DNA from: Brevundimonas naejangsanensis DSM 23858
Lineage (GTDB): Bacteria > Pseudomonadota > Alphaproteobacteria > Caulobacterales > Caulobacteraceae
Direction: 5' to 3'
Length of the DNA stretch: 64,000 bases
Assembly (NCBI RefSeq): GCF_000421705.1
Contig: NZ_ATXN01000002.1
Coordinates: 62,001 to 126,000, forward strand
The position numbers and the translations under genes were made by a program. Shown here piece after piece: positions 30,001 through 39,167 of this stretch. The notes beneath the pieces were generated by a model that had not been told where the DNA came from, did not search any database, and was given only the letters and a program-made list of their open reading frames with translations. The first letter of the stretch is position 1; each line of letters starts with the position of its first letter.

Positions 30001-31596
30001 ATGATGATGAACGACGGGGACGTTCAGTCCTTTCCCCTGACCCTCGACAAATTTCTGGACCACGCAGCCAAATGGCGGCCGAACGCCGAGGTGGCGACGG
30101 CGCGTGACGACGGCTCGGTTGTGCGCATCGGCTATGCCGCCCTGCGCAGCCGCAGCCTGAAGATTTCCGCGCTTCTGCGTCACTGGGGCGTGGGGCAGGG
30201 GGATCGGGTCGCCACTTTGGCCTGGAATACTCAGGGCCATGTCGAGGCCTGGTTCGCCATCATGGGCATGGGCGCGGTCTGCCACACGCTGAATCCGCGC
30301 CTGACCGCCGAGCAACTGGCCGCCATGCTGGCCCAGTCCGAGGCGAAAATCCTGTTCATCAGTCCCGACCTGATCGATCTGGCCAGCCGTATTGCGGACC
30401 TGTCGCCGCTTTCACGCATACTGGTGCTGGATCAGGCCGAGGCGATCTCCGCCCTGCCGCATGGCCGGGCCGAGATCGCCGTGCTGGAGCCGCTGCTGGC
30501 CGAGGCGTATCCTCCGGTCGTGTGGGGCGACTTCCCCGAAACCGCGCCCTGCGGGCTGTGCTTCACCTCGGGCACGACCGGGGCGCCCAAGGGCGTGACC
30601 TACACCCACCGTTCCAGCTTCCTGCATACGCTGCGCGTACTCCAGGCCGACGTCATGGCGGTGACCAGTCGCGACAGCCTGCTGGCCGTGGTGCCGATGT
30701 TTCACGCCAACGCCTGGGGCCTCCCGTTCGCTACGGCGGCGGTCGGGGCTAAGCTGGTGCTGCCGGGGCGGCGGCTGGACGGCGCCAGTCTGGCGCGTCT
30801 GGTCATCGCCGAGGGCGTCACGGCGGGCGTTGGCGTGCCGACCGTCTGGCTGTCACTGCTGGAGCACGTCGAGGCGGCGGGGCTGGAGCTGCCGTCGCTG
30901 GAAAGGATCATCATGGGCGGCGCGCCGCTGGCTCCAGCCTTGATGGAGCGGATTGAGAAGCGGCTGGGCGTCATCGTTCAGACCAGCTGGGGCATGACCG
31001 AGCTGTCGCCCTCCGGCACGGTCGCCTCGCCGCAGGAAGTGCGTCGGTCAGCGGGCGTCTCGGGGCGTCCCGCGGTGGGGGTCGACCTGTTGCTGACGGA
31101 TGAAGCGGGGCAGTCCTTGCCCGAACAACGCGGCTTCGAGGGCCATCTGAAGGTTCGCGGCGCCGCCGTCGTGCGTCGCTATTTCGGTCAGGATCAAGAC
31201 GCCGTCGACGCGGACGGCTGGTTCGCCACCGGCGACCTGGCGCGACTGGACGAAGAGGGCAACCTGACCATCACCGGCCGAGCCAAGGACCTGATCAAGT
31301 CCGGCGGCGAATGGATTAACCCGGCCGAGATCGAAGCCGTCGTCGGCGCCCTGCCGGGGGTGGCGCTGGCGGCGGTCATCGGCAAAAGCGACCCCAAATG
31401 GGGCGAGCGTCCGATCCTGTTGGTGGAGGTTTCGGCCGAAGCGCCTGAAGACGACGAGGCTCTGCTGGAGCCGCTGAAGGGGCGGGTGGCGTCATGGTGG
31501 ATCCCCGACGCCGTCTATCGGCTGGAGCGGATGCCGCTGGCCGCTACCGGCAAGATCGACAAGCTGAAGCTGCGCGCTGAATACGGCGCACGGTGA
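30001..31596 (+). CDS. AMP-dependent acyl-CoA ligase
   Basis: ANL-superfamily enzyme, 531 aa, which activates a carboxylic acid as acyl-AMP and then acyl-CoA. The P-loop is TSGTTGAPKG (about residues 189-198), followed by the MFHANAWGLPFA helix and SWGMTELSP. The late catalytic Lys518 lies in ATGKIDK. The MFHANAWG and SWGMTELSP motifs are typical of the medium/long-chain and methylthiopropionate-type ligases. Three consecutive ATGs open the frame. It starts a ligase-SDR-thiolase operon and would activate the acid freed by the esterase. Confidence 0.92.
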   Translation: MMMNDGDVQSFPLTLDKFLDHAAKWRPNAEVATARDDGSVVRIGYAALRSRSLKISALLRHWGVGQGDRVATLAWNTQGHVEAWFAIMGMGAVCHTLNPRLTAEQLAAMLAQSEAKILFISPDLIDLASRIADLSPLSRILVLDQAEAISALPHGRAEIAVLEPLLAEAYPPVVWGDFPETAPCGLCFTSGTTGAPKGVTYTHRSSFLHTLRVLQADVMAVTSRDSLLAVVPMFHANAWGLPFATAAVGAKLVLPGRRLDGASLARLVIAEGVTAGVGVPTVWLSLLEHVEAAGLELPSLERIIMGGAPLAPALMERIEKRLGVIVQTSWGMTELSPSGTVASPQEVRRSAGVSGRPAVGVDLLLTDEAGQSLPEQRGFEGHLKVRGAAVVRRYFGQDQDAVDADGWFATGDLARLDEEGNLTITGRAKDLIKSGGEWINPAEIEAVVGALPGVALAAVIGKSDPKWGERPILLVEVSAEAPEDDEALLEPLKGRVASWWIPDAVYRLERMPLAATGKIDKLKLRAEYGAR

Positions 31597-31633
31597 TCGG
31601 TTTCTATTGGTTTCGAGACAGGAGTTTGCAGGG

Positions 31634-32518
31634 ATGTTGCTGAAGGACCGAGTGGCGATCGTGACGGGTTCGGGCGGGGGGCTGGGCCGCTGTCACGCGC
31701 TGTATCTGGCCTCGCACGGCGCGCGGGTCGTGGTCAATGATCTGGCCGAGGCGGCGGCGCAGGGGGTCGTGGACGAGATCGTCGCGGCGGGCGGTCAGGC
31801 GATGGCGGCGGCCGGGTCGGTGACCGACGTGGACGCAGTGCAGGCGATGGTCGATGCGGCGATGCAGGCCTGGGGCCGGATCGACATCCTGGTCAACAAC
31901 GCCGGCATCCTGCGCGACAAGAGCTTCGCCAAGATGACGATGGACGATTTCCGCCTGGTGGTGGACGTGCACCTGATGGGCGCCGCCATCTGCTCCAAGG
32001 CGGTGTGGGAGATCATGCGCGCCCAGACCTATGGCCGCATCGTCATGACCACCTCGTCTTCGGGCCTGTACGGCAACTTCGGCCAGGCCAACTACGGCGC
32101 GGCCAAGCTGGCTCAGGTCGGGCTGATGCAGACCCTGGCCATCGAAGGCGCCAAATACGACATCAAGGTCAACGCCCTGGCCCCGACGGCGGCGACACAG
32201 ATGACGGCGGGCATCCTGTCCGAAGAGGTGCTGAAGGCGCTGGACCCGGCCCTGGTCAGCCCCGGCCTGCTGGCCCTGGTCGGCGAGGACGCCCCGACGC
32301 GGGCCATCCTGTGCGCGGGCGCCGGTCACTTCGCCACGGCCAACATCACCCTGACGCAGGGCGTGCGCATCGGCAGGGCCGAGGACGCCGGCGAACAGCT
32401 GATCGCGCGCTGGGGCGAGGCGGCTGACCGCACCGGCGAGGCGGTCCCCGCCTTCGGCTTCCAGCAGGCGGCCCAGGAAATGGCCTCGGCGGGCGTGGAA
32501 GGCCCGGTGACGGCATGA
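31634..32518 (+). CDS. SDR family 3-hydroxyacyl-CoA dehydrogenase-like protein
   Basis: Short-chain dehydrogenase of 294 aa resembling the dehydrogenase domain of peroxisomal multifunctional enzyme type 2. The features are [39 protein letters not shown], and the Ser-Tyr-Lys set in [13 protein letters not shown] and NYGAAKLA. The likely reaction is oxidation of a 3-hydroxyacyl-CoA to the 3-ketoacyl-CoA used by the thiolase that follows with a 4-nt overlap. The start at 31634 has AGGAG upstream; an in-frame codon at 31607 is less likely. Confidence 0.88.
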   Translation: MLLKDRVAIVTGSGGGLGRCHALYLASHGARVVVNDLAEAAAQGVVDEIVAAGGQAMAAAGSVTDVDAVQAMVDAAMQAWGRIDILVNNAGILRDKSFAKMTMDDFRLVVDVHLMGAAICSKAVWEIMRAQTYGRIVMTTSSSGLYGNFGQANYGAAKLAQVGLMQTLAIEGAKYDIKVNALAPTAATQMTAGILSEEVLKALDPALVSPGLLALVGEDAPTRAILCAGAGHFATANITLTQGVRIGRAEDAGEQLIARWGEAADRTGEAVPAFGFQQAAQEMASAGVEGPVTA

Positions 32519-33690
32519 GGCGCGACGCTGTCATCGTTTCGACCGCCCGCACACCGATCGGGCGAGCCTATCGCGGCGCCTTCAACGCTACGCCGTCTCC
32601 GACTCTGGCCGCCCACGCCCTGAGCCATGCCGTTCAGCGGGCAGGCGTCGATCCGGCCGAGATCGAGGATTGCATCATCGGCTGCTCCCTGCCGCAGGGC
32701 GTTCAGCAGACCATAGGCCGCAACGCGGCCCTGGCGGCCGGTTTCCCCGTCTCGGTCGCGGGCATGACGATGGATCGCCAGTGCTCTTCGGGCCTGATGA
32801 CCATCGCCACTGCGGCCAAGCAGATCATCGTCGACCAGATGCAGATCGCGGTGGCGGGCGGGGTGGAGTCCATCTCGATGGTCCAGACCGAACAGCTCCG
32901 CATCGAGCCGGACCCTCTGGTCCTGCAGCATCAGCCGGACGCCTATATGTCCATGCTGGACACCGCCGAGACGGTGGCGCGGCGTTATGGAATCGGGCGC
33001 GAGGCGTGCGACGCCTATGCCCTGCAGTCTCAGCAGCGCACGGCGGCGGCGCAGGCGGCGGGTCGTTTCAACGATGAGATCGTGCCTCTAGCCTCGCGCA
33101 TGAAGGTCGTCGACAAACAGACCGGCGAGGTCAGTTGGCGCGACGTCGCCTTGCAACAGGACGAGGGCGCCCGCGCCGACACCACGGCCGAGGGGCTGGC
33201 CGCCCTGCGCACCGTCTTCCCTGACGGCACGGTGACGGCGGGCAACGCCAGCCAACTGTCGGACGGCGCCTCGGCCTGCGTGTTGATGGAAGCGAAGGAA
33301 GCCGAGCGCCGGGGCCTGCAACCGCTGGGCCGCTATGTCGGCATGGCTGTTGCGGGCGTCGCGCCGGACGAGATGGGCATCGGCCCGGTCGTGGCCGTAC
33401 CGCGCCTGCTGGAGCGTTTCAACCTCAAGGTCAGCGACATCGACCTGTGGGAGCTGAACGAAGCCTTTGCGGTTCAGGTGCTCTATTGCCGCGATCAGCT
33501 CGGCATTCCGGACGAGCGGCTGAACGTCAACGGCGGCGCCATCTCCATCGGCCACCCCTACGGCATGAGCGGCGCCCGCATGACCGGCCACGCCCTGATC
33601 GAAGCCCGCCGTCGCGGCGGCCGCTATGTCGTCGTCACCATGTGCGTGGGCGGCGGCATGGGTGCAGCGGGACTGTTCGAAGTTCTTTAA
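32515..33690 (+). CDS. Acetyl-CoA acyltransferase (thiolase)
   Basis: Thiolase of 391 aa with Cys90 in DRQCSSG, His347 in [10 protein letters not shown] and Cys377 in TMCVGGGMG, so the catalytic set is complete. It should cleave a 3-ketoacyl-CoA to acetyl-CoA and a shortened acyl-CoA. Its ATG overlaps the SDR stop. It is convergent with a second thiolase gene, with a hairpin in between. Confidence 0.93.
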   Translation: MRRDAVIVSTARTPIGRAYRGAFNATPSPTLAAHALSHAVQRAGVDPAEIEDCIIGCSLPQGVQQTIGRNAALAAGFPVSVAGMTMDRQCSSGLMTIATAAKQIIVDQMQIAVAGGVESISMVQTEQLRIEPDPLVLQHQPDAYMSMLDTAETVARRYGIGREACDAYALQSQQRTAAAQAAGRFNDEIVPLASRMKVVDKQTGEVSWRDVALQQDEGARADTTAEGLAALRTVFPDGTVTAGNASQLSDGASACVLMEAKEAERRGLQPLGRYVGMAVAGVAPDEMGIGPVVAVPRLLERFNLKVSDIDLWELNEAFAVQVLYCRDQLGIPDERLNVNGGAISIGHPYGMSGARMTGHALIEARRRGGRYVVVTMCVGGGMGAAGLFEVL

Positions 33691-33699
33691 GATCAGGCG

Positions 33700-33726
33700 A
33701 AGGGGATGGAGTTCATCCGTCCCCTT
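33700..33726. terminator. Bidirectional hairpin between convergent thiolase genes
   Basis: AAGGGGATGGA (33700-33710), a 5-nt loop and TCCGTCCCCTT (33716-33726) form an 11-bp stem with one mismatched (T-G) pair. It lies in the 48-bp gap between the convergent stops, with A- and T-ended arms that would serve either strand. Confidence 0.65.
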
Positions 33727-33738
33727 TGAAACTGCTGA

Positions 33739-34917
33739 TCAGACCCGTTCGAAGATGGCGGCGATGCCTTGACCGCCGCCGATACACATTGTGGCCAGGC
33801 CGTAACGCCCTCCGATCCGTTGCAACTCATGCACCAGCTTGGTGGTAATGATGGCGCCGGTGGCGCCGACAGGGTGGCCCAGCGAGATGCCGCTGCCGTT
33901 CGGATTGACCTTCGCCGGGTCGAAGCCCAGTTCGCGGCTGACGGCGCAGGCCTGGGCCGCGAAAGCCTCATTGGCCTCGATCACGTCCAGGTCGGCGACG
34001 CTCAGCCCGGCGCGCTCAAGAACCGTACGGGTCGCGGGCACGGGGCCGATGCCCATATAGGCCGGATCGACGCCCTGGTGCGCATAGGCGACCAGACGGG
34101 CGAGCGGCTTGAGGCCCTGCGCCTTGACCGTGGCCTCGTCAGCCAGGACGACGGCGGCCGCGCCGTCGTTGATACCCGAGGCGTTGCCTGCCGTGACCGT
34201 GCCGTTCTCGGCGCGGAAGATGGGGCGCAGCTTGGCCAGATCTTCCACCGTGGTTTCGCGGCCGTGCTCGTCGACGGCGAATTCCGCAGGCTTGCCGCGC
34301 ACCTTGATCTGGACGGGCAGGATCTGGCTGGTGAAGCGGCCCTCGGCGATGGCGTGTGCGGCGCGGGCCTGGCTGGTCGCGGCGAGTTGGTCCTGGTCCT
34401 CGCGGCTGATTCCGTAACGCTCGGCGACGTTTTCGGCCGTGACTCCCATCAGGATGTCGCCGAACGGATCGGTCAGAGCGCCGTTCAGCGCGTCGATCAG
34501 GACTTCATCGCCCATCTTGCGGCCCCAGCGCATGCCGGTCGACAGGAAGGGCGCGCGGCTCATGACCTCGGCACCGCCGCCGATCGCGACCTGGCAATCG
34601 CCCAACCGGATCGCCTGCGCCGCCGAGACGATGGCCTGCAGGCCCGAGCCGCACAGCCGGTTCACCGTCATGGCGGGCGTCGCGTGCGGGACGCCGCCGT
34701 TCACCGCAGCGACACGCGCCAGATAGGCGTCTTTCGGCTCGGTCGGGATCACCTGGCCGAAGACGACGTGGCCGACTTGTTCAGCATTGAGCCCCGAGCG
34801 CGCAATGGCCTCGCGCGTCACAAGCGCACCCAGTTCGGTCGGGGCGTGGTTCTTGAGCGAGCCGCCGAAGGCGCCGATGGCGGTGCGGACAGCGGAGACG
34901 ATGAAGACGTCGGACAT
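33739..34917 (-). CDS. Acetyl-CoA acetyltransferase-type thiolase
   Basis: Thiolase of 392 aa with Cys89 in NRLCGSGLQ, His348 in SLGHPVGATG and Cys378 in TMCIGGGQG. It is closer to the acetoacetyl-CoA (biosynthetic/short-chain) thiolase pattern than its convergent neighbour, judging by RLCGSGLQAI and the NPNGSGISLGHP segment. It lies 37 nt downstream of the acyl-CoA dehydrogenase gene on the same strand, forming a two-gene unit controlled from the 36704-36820 spacer. Confidence 0.93.
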   Translation of the reverse strand: MSDVFIVSAVRTAIGAFGGSLKNHAPTELGALVTREAIARSGLNAEQVGHVVFGQVIPTEPKDAYLARVAAVNGGVPHATPAMTVNRLCGSGLQAIVSAAQAIRLGDCQVAIGGGAEVMSRAPFLSTGMRWGRKMGDEVLIDALNGALTDPFGDILMGVTAENVAERYGISREDQDQLAATSQARAAHAIAEGRFTSQILPVQIKVRGKPAEFAVDEHGRETTVEDLAKLRPIFRAENGTVTAGNASGINDGAAAVVLADEATVKAQGLKPLARLVAYAHQGVDPAYMGIGPVPATRTVLERAGLSVADLDVIEANEAFAAQACAVSRELGFDPAKVNPNGSGISLGHPVGATGAIITTKLVHELQRIGGRYGLATMCIGGGQGIAAIFERV

Positions 34918-34954
34918 GGTCGATCTCGATAGGATGTAGGAAGGGGAGGAGGGA

Positions 34955-36703
34955 TCAGAAGCTGTCGTTGCTCAGGGCGCCGGTCAGGTCACTGGCTGAC
35001 ACGGCGGCGGCCAGCCACGGCCCGACTTTGGGAAGCTCGAACTCGAAGAAATAGCGGCAGGCGGTCACCTTGCCGGCGTGGAAGGCGTCGGCGGGCGCCT
35101 GGCTGGCCGCCCTGGCCTGATCCAGCCACAGCCAGGCCGTGACCACATGGCCGAACGCGCGCAGGAAGGCGGTCGCATTGTCCATCCGGGCTGCTTCGGG
35201 CAGGTTCTGGATCGCCCGCAGAGCGCGCAGGATGTCTTGCCAGGCGGCGCGCAGGGTGTCGGCGGCGTCGGCCAGATCGGCGCTCTGCGCCGCCTGACCG
35301 CAGGTTTCGCCTAGACGGCGTTCCAGCACCGCAAGCCCGGCTCCGTCCGCGCGCAACAGCTTGCGGCCCAGCAGGTCGAGACCCTGGATGCCGGTCGTGC
35401 CCTCGTGGATCGGGTTCAGCCGGTTGTCGCGATAGAGTTGCTCCACATCGAAATCGCGCGTGTAGCCGTATCCGCCATGAATCTGGATGGCGATGTCGTT
35501 GGCGGCCAGGCCGTATTCCGACGGCCAGGTCTTGGCTACCGGAGTCAGCAGGCCCAGCAGGGCGGCGGCGTCAGGATCGTCTGGCTGGTCGACCAGCTTG
35601 GCGCAATAGAGGCACAGCGCCAGCGCGCCCTCGGCATAGGCCTTCTGCGTCAGCAGCATGTGGCGAACGTCGGGGTGTTCGATGATGGCGACCGAACCGG
35701 CTTGACCCGGGCGCTGTCCCTGCACACGCTCCTGCGCATAGGCCAGCGCATGGCGATAGCCGCGATAGCCTAGGGCGGCGGCGCCCAGACCGACGCCGAT
35801 GCGCGCCTCGTTCATCATCAGGAACATCTGTTGCAGGCCGCGCCCCGGCTCGCCGATGCGCCAGCCGATAGCGCCTTCACCCTCGCCGAAGTTGAGCAGG
35901 CAATTGGCCGTGCCGCGATAGCCCATCTTGTGATTCAGGCCTGCCACGCTGATGTCGTTGCGCTGACCGTCCGGCAGGATTTTTGGCACGATGAACAGCG
36001 ACAGCCCCTTGGTGCCGTCCGGCAGGGCGCCGTCGTCCAGCGGAATCTTGGCCAGCACCAGGTGGACGATGTTGTCGCTGATGTCCTGATCGCCGCCCGA
36101 GATCCACATCTTGTTGCCGGACAGGCGATAGCGGGCGCCCAGTTCGTCTTCGCCGTCGGCCACGGCGCGCGTGCGCACGTCCGCCAGGTTCGAGCCGGCC
36201 TGCGGCTCCGACAGGCACATGGTGCCGAACCACCGGCCCGTGATCTGGGGCAGGGCGAAGGCCTCGGTCTGAGCTGGCGTGCCGAACTCGGCGATCAGGC
36301 GGGCGTTGGCTGTCGTCAGCATCGGATAGGCCGCCGTGGCGATATTGGCGGCGGCGAATAAGGCGAACGACGCCGAACAGGCCAGATAGGGCAGGCCCAG
36401 TCCGCCCAGTTCCTCGCCGAAGCCCGCGGAGAACAGGCCAAGCTCGGCGTATTGCTCCAGAGCGGTCCTGATCGCGGGCAGGGTGATCACCCGCCCATCC
36501 TCCAGCCGAGGCTCAGCCGCATCGGCCGCCTTGTAGTGAGACAGGAATAGATCGATGGCGAGGTTTTCCGACAGGTCCAGCACCGCGTCGACGCTCTCGC
36601 GGCTGTGGTCGGCGAAGGCGGGCGCCTGGAACAGCGTCTCCATCTTCAGCCAGTCGTGCAGCATGAAATCCAGGTCGCGACGGACAATCAGGGGATGGCT
36701 CAT
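34955..36703 (-). CDS. Acyl-CoA dehydrogenase, long form with C-terminal extension
   Basis: FAD-dependent acyl-CoA dehydrogenase of 582 aa, about 200 residues longer than the classical enzyme. FGTMCLSEPQAGSNLADV is the FAD/substrate segment; the catalytic Glu is expected in NPIHEGTTGIQG; an extra helical domain follows. This architecture matches the DmdC-like group, but the group is broad and I do not assign methylthiopropionate as substrate. It would supply the enoyl-CoA for the ligase-SDR-thiolase set. It is divergent from the FadR-type regulator. Confidence 0.9.
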   Translation of the reverse strand: MSHPLIVRRDLDFMLHDWLKMETLFQAPAFADHSRESVDAVLDLSENLAIDLFLSHYKAADAAEPRLEDGRVITLPAIRTALEQYAELGLFSAGFGEELGGLGLPYLACSASFALFAAANIATAAYPMLTTANARLIAEFGTPAQTEAFALPQITGRWFGTMCLSEPQAGSNLADVRTRAVADGEDELGARYRLSGNKMWISGGDQDISDNIVHLVLAKIPLDDGALPDGTKGLSLFIVPKILPDGQRNDISVAGLNHKMGYRGTANCLLNFGEGEGAIGWRIGEPGRGLQQMFLMMNEARIGVGLGAAALGYRGYRHALAYAQERVQGQRPGQAGSVAIIEHPDVRHMLLTQKAYAEGALALCLYCAKLVDQPDDPDAAALLGLLTPVAKTWPSEYGLAANDIAIQIHGGYGYTRDFDVEQLYRDNRLNPIHEGTTGIQGLDLLGRKLLRADGAGLAVLERRLGETCGQAAQSADLADAADTLRAAWQDILRALRAIQNLPEAARMDNATAFLRAFGHVVTAWLWLDQARAASQAPADAFHAGKVTACRYFFEFELPKVGPWLAAAVSASDLTGALSNDSF

Positions 36704-36798
36704 GCGTTCAGGGCTCCAAGGCTGCGGTCATGGGCGGTCCGGCACGAACAATCTCCCGCATTGGCGGCCCAGTCGATGCCTGATAGCCTATTGTTGGA

Positions 36799-36809
36799 TT
36801 GTTGGACAA
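36799..36809. promoter_or_regulatory. Candidate FadR-subfamily GntR operator
   Basis: TTGTTGGACAA fits the FadR-subfamily consensus TnGTnnnACnA exactly. It lies 11 bp before the ATG of the FadR-type regulator and in the divergent spacer shared with the acyl-CoA dehydrogenase. The 8-bp unit TTGTTGGA is tandemly duplicated (36791-36798, 36799-36806). Confidence 0.6.
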
Positions 36810-36820
36810 AGAGAGTCTAG

Positions 36821-37582
36821 ATGACAAATCACCTGAAGCGCCTGACGATCCCCAAGGCGTATGAGGCGGTTCACCGGGCGTTGGAGGAGGAAATTCTCAG
36901 CGGCCGGATTCCCATGGGCTCGCCCCTGCCGACGGAAACGGAACTGGCTGAACAGTTCGGCGTCACGCGACACACGGTTCGCGAAGGGATGCGCGCCCTG
37001 GAACAGAGCGGCCTTGTCCGGCGAGAAGCGGGACGGCGCCTGCACGCCGTTTTACCTCATCATGAAGACCTGGCGCCGCGCGGATCGCGCGCCTTGCTGA
37101 TGCAGGGCGTGACCTTCCGCGAGTTGTGGGAGGTGGCATTGAGGCTGGAGGTCTGGGCGGTCGAAATGGCGGCGCCTTTGATCGACGCGGCGGTCATCGA
37201 AAGGCTGGAAGCCAATGTCGCCGCTATGGAGAAGGCCCTGGCCGAAGGCCGCTCCATCATCGCCCTCGACGTCGAGTTCCACGCCCTGATCGCTGAGGCC
37301 GCCTGCAATCGGGTGCTGCTGATGTCGCGCGAGCCGGTGTCGCTACTGTTTTATCCGTCGCTGGAAAAACTGTTTCGCCACCCTCGGACGGCGGACCTGT
37401 CGCCCGCGCGCGTCTTAGAGGCGCATCGGGAAATCCTGCGCGCGCTACGCCAGCGCGACGCCGTCGCCGCGCGCGACTGGATGGAGCGTCACATCATGGA
37501 TTTCCGACGCGGCTATGATCTGGCGGGCATCGACCTCGATCAGCCCGTAGACACCAAGGTCGAGCCGTCGACAGGCCGCTGA
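36821..37582 (+). CDS. GntR family regulator, FadR subfamily (FCD domain)
   Basis: Regulator of 253 aa with a winged helix at about residues 10-80 (LPTETELAEQFGVTRHTVRE, ALEQSGLVRREAGR) and an all-helical FCD ligand domain with the D-x3-H metal-binding pattern (DVEFHALI) and later His residues. Divergent from acyl-CoA dehydrogenase-thiolase; it probably senses an acid or acyl-CoA intermediate and binds the site at 36799. The 3' end converges on the ALDH gene with a 56-bp gap and no strong hairpin. Confidence 0.9.
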   Translation: MTNHLKRLTIPKAYEAVHRALEEEILSGRIPMGSPLPTETELAEQFGVTRHTVREGMRALEQSGLVRREAGRRLHAVLPHHEDLAPRGSRALLMQGVTFRELWEVALRLEVWAVEMAAPLIDAAVIERLEANVAAMEKALAEGRSIIALDVEFHALIAEAACNRVLLMSREPVSLLFYPSLEKLFRHPRTADLSPARVLEAHREILRALRQRDAVAARDWMERHIMDFRRGYDLAGIDLDQPVDTKVEPSTGR

Positions 37583-37638
37583 CGACGCTGCTCTGGCTGA
37601 ACGTTGCCGCCGCTGACCTGCCCAAGAGCATCGATCCT

Positions 37639-39108
37639 CTAGCGGTCCGGCTCCTCACGAAAGGCCGCCAGCGGCGCCGGGCGGGCCGTGTTGGCGATCA
37701 GGGCCTTGCGTCTCAGAAATCGTCCGAGGCCGTCGGCGCCCATGCGCGACGGGCCGAGGCCGGAAGCTTTGAAGCTTTGTTTGCCTGCTTCGTGGAAAAG
37801 GGCGGTCAGGGCGGCGTCGTTCAGGCTGATCGCGCCGACTTCCAAGCGCCGCCCGATCTCTTCGGCCTTATCCAGATCAGGAGCGAAGACGGCGCCGGAA
37901 AGGCCGTAATCGCTGTCGTTTGCCAGGTGCACGGCGTCATCCTCGTCGTCGAACGCCATAACAGGCAAGAGGGGCCCGAACGTTTCTTCACGCATCACGT
38001 CCATTGTGTGATCGACGTCGGCGATGACGGTCGGACGCAGCCATAGGCCGCCTCCGAGAGTCTCGACAGTTCCGCCGGTCAGGACGCGTGCGCCCTTGGC
38101 CTTGGCGTCGTCGATTTGCGCCTGGAGCACGGCGCCCTGCTTTTCGAAGATGAGCGGGCCGATGTCGCCGCTCGTGATGTCCGGATGGTTCAGCCGTACT
38201 GCGGCGGCTTTGGCGACCAGGCGCTCCAGAAAATCGTCGTAGATGGTTCGCGCCACATAGAGGCGCTCGATGGACTGGCAGGCCTGGCCGGTGGACAGGA
38301 CGCAGCCGCGCAGGGCCGCGTCGGTCGCGGCGTCCAGATCTGAGCCCTCCAGGACGATCATCGGATCTTTTCCGCCGAGCTCCAGAAAGGCTGGGATCAA
38401 GCGCTGAGCGGCCTGGACGGCCACCTTTCGGCCGGTGGACACCGAACCGGTGAAGCAGACGCAGTCGACCTGAGCCGCCAGGGCCTGACCGGTTTCGCCG
38501 CCGCCCAGAACAAAGCCGAACACCTCGCCAAGGCCGGGCGTCGCGGCGACGGCTTCCATCACCGGGCCGACGAAGCGCGGCGTTACTTCAGAAGGCTTGA
38601 CCAAAACGGCGCATCCCGCGGCGAGCGCGGGCAGGGCGTCGATCATCGACAGCAGGAACGGGAAGTTCCAGGGACTGATGACGCCGACGAGGCCGTAAGG
38701 CGTCCACTGGCTGGTATGCCGGATATGCGGCGCGGCGAGGCCGTGTCGCCATTCCATTTGTCCGAATGATTGAGCGGCGTGGCGTACACCCGCCAGCATG
38801 CCGTCGATAACGCCGGCCTCTATTCCCGCGATCCGGCGTCGGCCAGTGTCAGCCTCAAGCGCCTGAGTCAGGGCGGGGCGGCGCAGCGCCAGTTCCTCGG
38901 CGAAACGGGAGAGCGTTTCAAGGCGGGCCGGAAAGTCCAGTTTCGCCCATGAAATCTGGCCTTCTCTCAGCCGTTCAGCGATCTTTCGTACGTCGTCGGA
39001 CGAAGCCTGACGGATGACTTCGTCGCGATGGCCGGTCCTTGGGTTGCGGATGGCAAGGTCGGTCGCTGGGTGCGGAAAAGGCTTCTGGGCCTCGGGAATA
39101 CGGCTCAT
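37639..39108 (-). CDS. Aldehyde dehydrogenase
   Basis: NAD(P)-dependent aldehyde dehydrogenase, 489 aa. The general base Glu243 is in LELGGKDP and the nucleophile Cys277 in GQACQS, 34 residues apart as in the family. PWNFPFLLS and GSVSTGRKV are the cofactor motifs. The overall pattern resembles coniferyl/aromatic-aldehyde dehydrogenases, but substrate is not assigned. I start it at 39108, which has GAAGG upstream. The in-frame ATG at 39129 lies inside the AT-rich near-palindrome that probably acts as promoter or operator. Confidence 0.9.
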   Translation of the reverse strand: MSRIPEAQKPFPHPATDLAIRNPRTGHRDEVIRQASSDDVRKIAERLREGQISWAKLDFPARLETLSRFAEELALRRPALTQALEADTGRRRIAGIEAGVIDGMLAGVRHAAQSFGQMEWRHGLAAPHIRHTSQWTPYGLVGVISPWNFPFLLSMIDALPALAAGCAVLVKPSEVTPRFVGPVMEAVAATPGLGEVFGFVLGGGETGQALAAQVDCVCFTGSVSTGRKVAVQAAQRLIPAFLELGGKDPMIVLEGSDLDAATDAALRGCVLSTGQACQSIERLYVARTIYDDFLERLVAKAAAVRLNHPDITSGDIGPLIFEKQGAVLQAQIDDAKAKGARVLTGGTVETLGGGLWLRPTVIADVDHTMDVMREETFGPLLPVMAFDDEDDAVHLANDSDYGLSGAVFAPDLDKAEEIGRRLEVGAISLNDAALTALFHEAGKQSFKASGLGPSRMGADGLGRFLRRKALIANTARPAPLAAFREEPDR

Positions 39109-39122
39109 GGCTGCGCCTTCAA

Positions 39123-39142
39123 ATGACATATTCCTATATCAT
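39123..39142. promoter_or_regulatory. AT-rich near-palindrome upstream of ALDH
   Basis: The 20-bp element has complementary ends (ATGACATA and TATATCAT, one mismatch) around a 4-bp centre. On the minus strand it contains TGATATA-GGA-ATA at 39141-39129, the same core seen upstream of four other transcription units in the region. It could be an operator or an extended -10 region; sequence alone does not decide. Confidence 0.5.
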
Positions 39143-39167
39143 TTGAACTGTGTCAGGATTGCAAGCG

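Noticed and set aside
30001..36703. Assignment of the ligase and long acyl-CoA dehydrogenase as DmdB and DmdC of DMSP breakdown
   Set aside because: The shared motifs belong to a broad family, no DmdA-type gene is nearby, and the context points to a larger compound.
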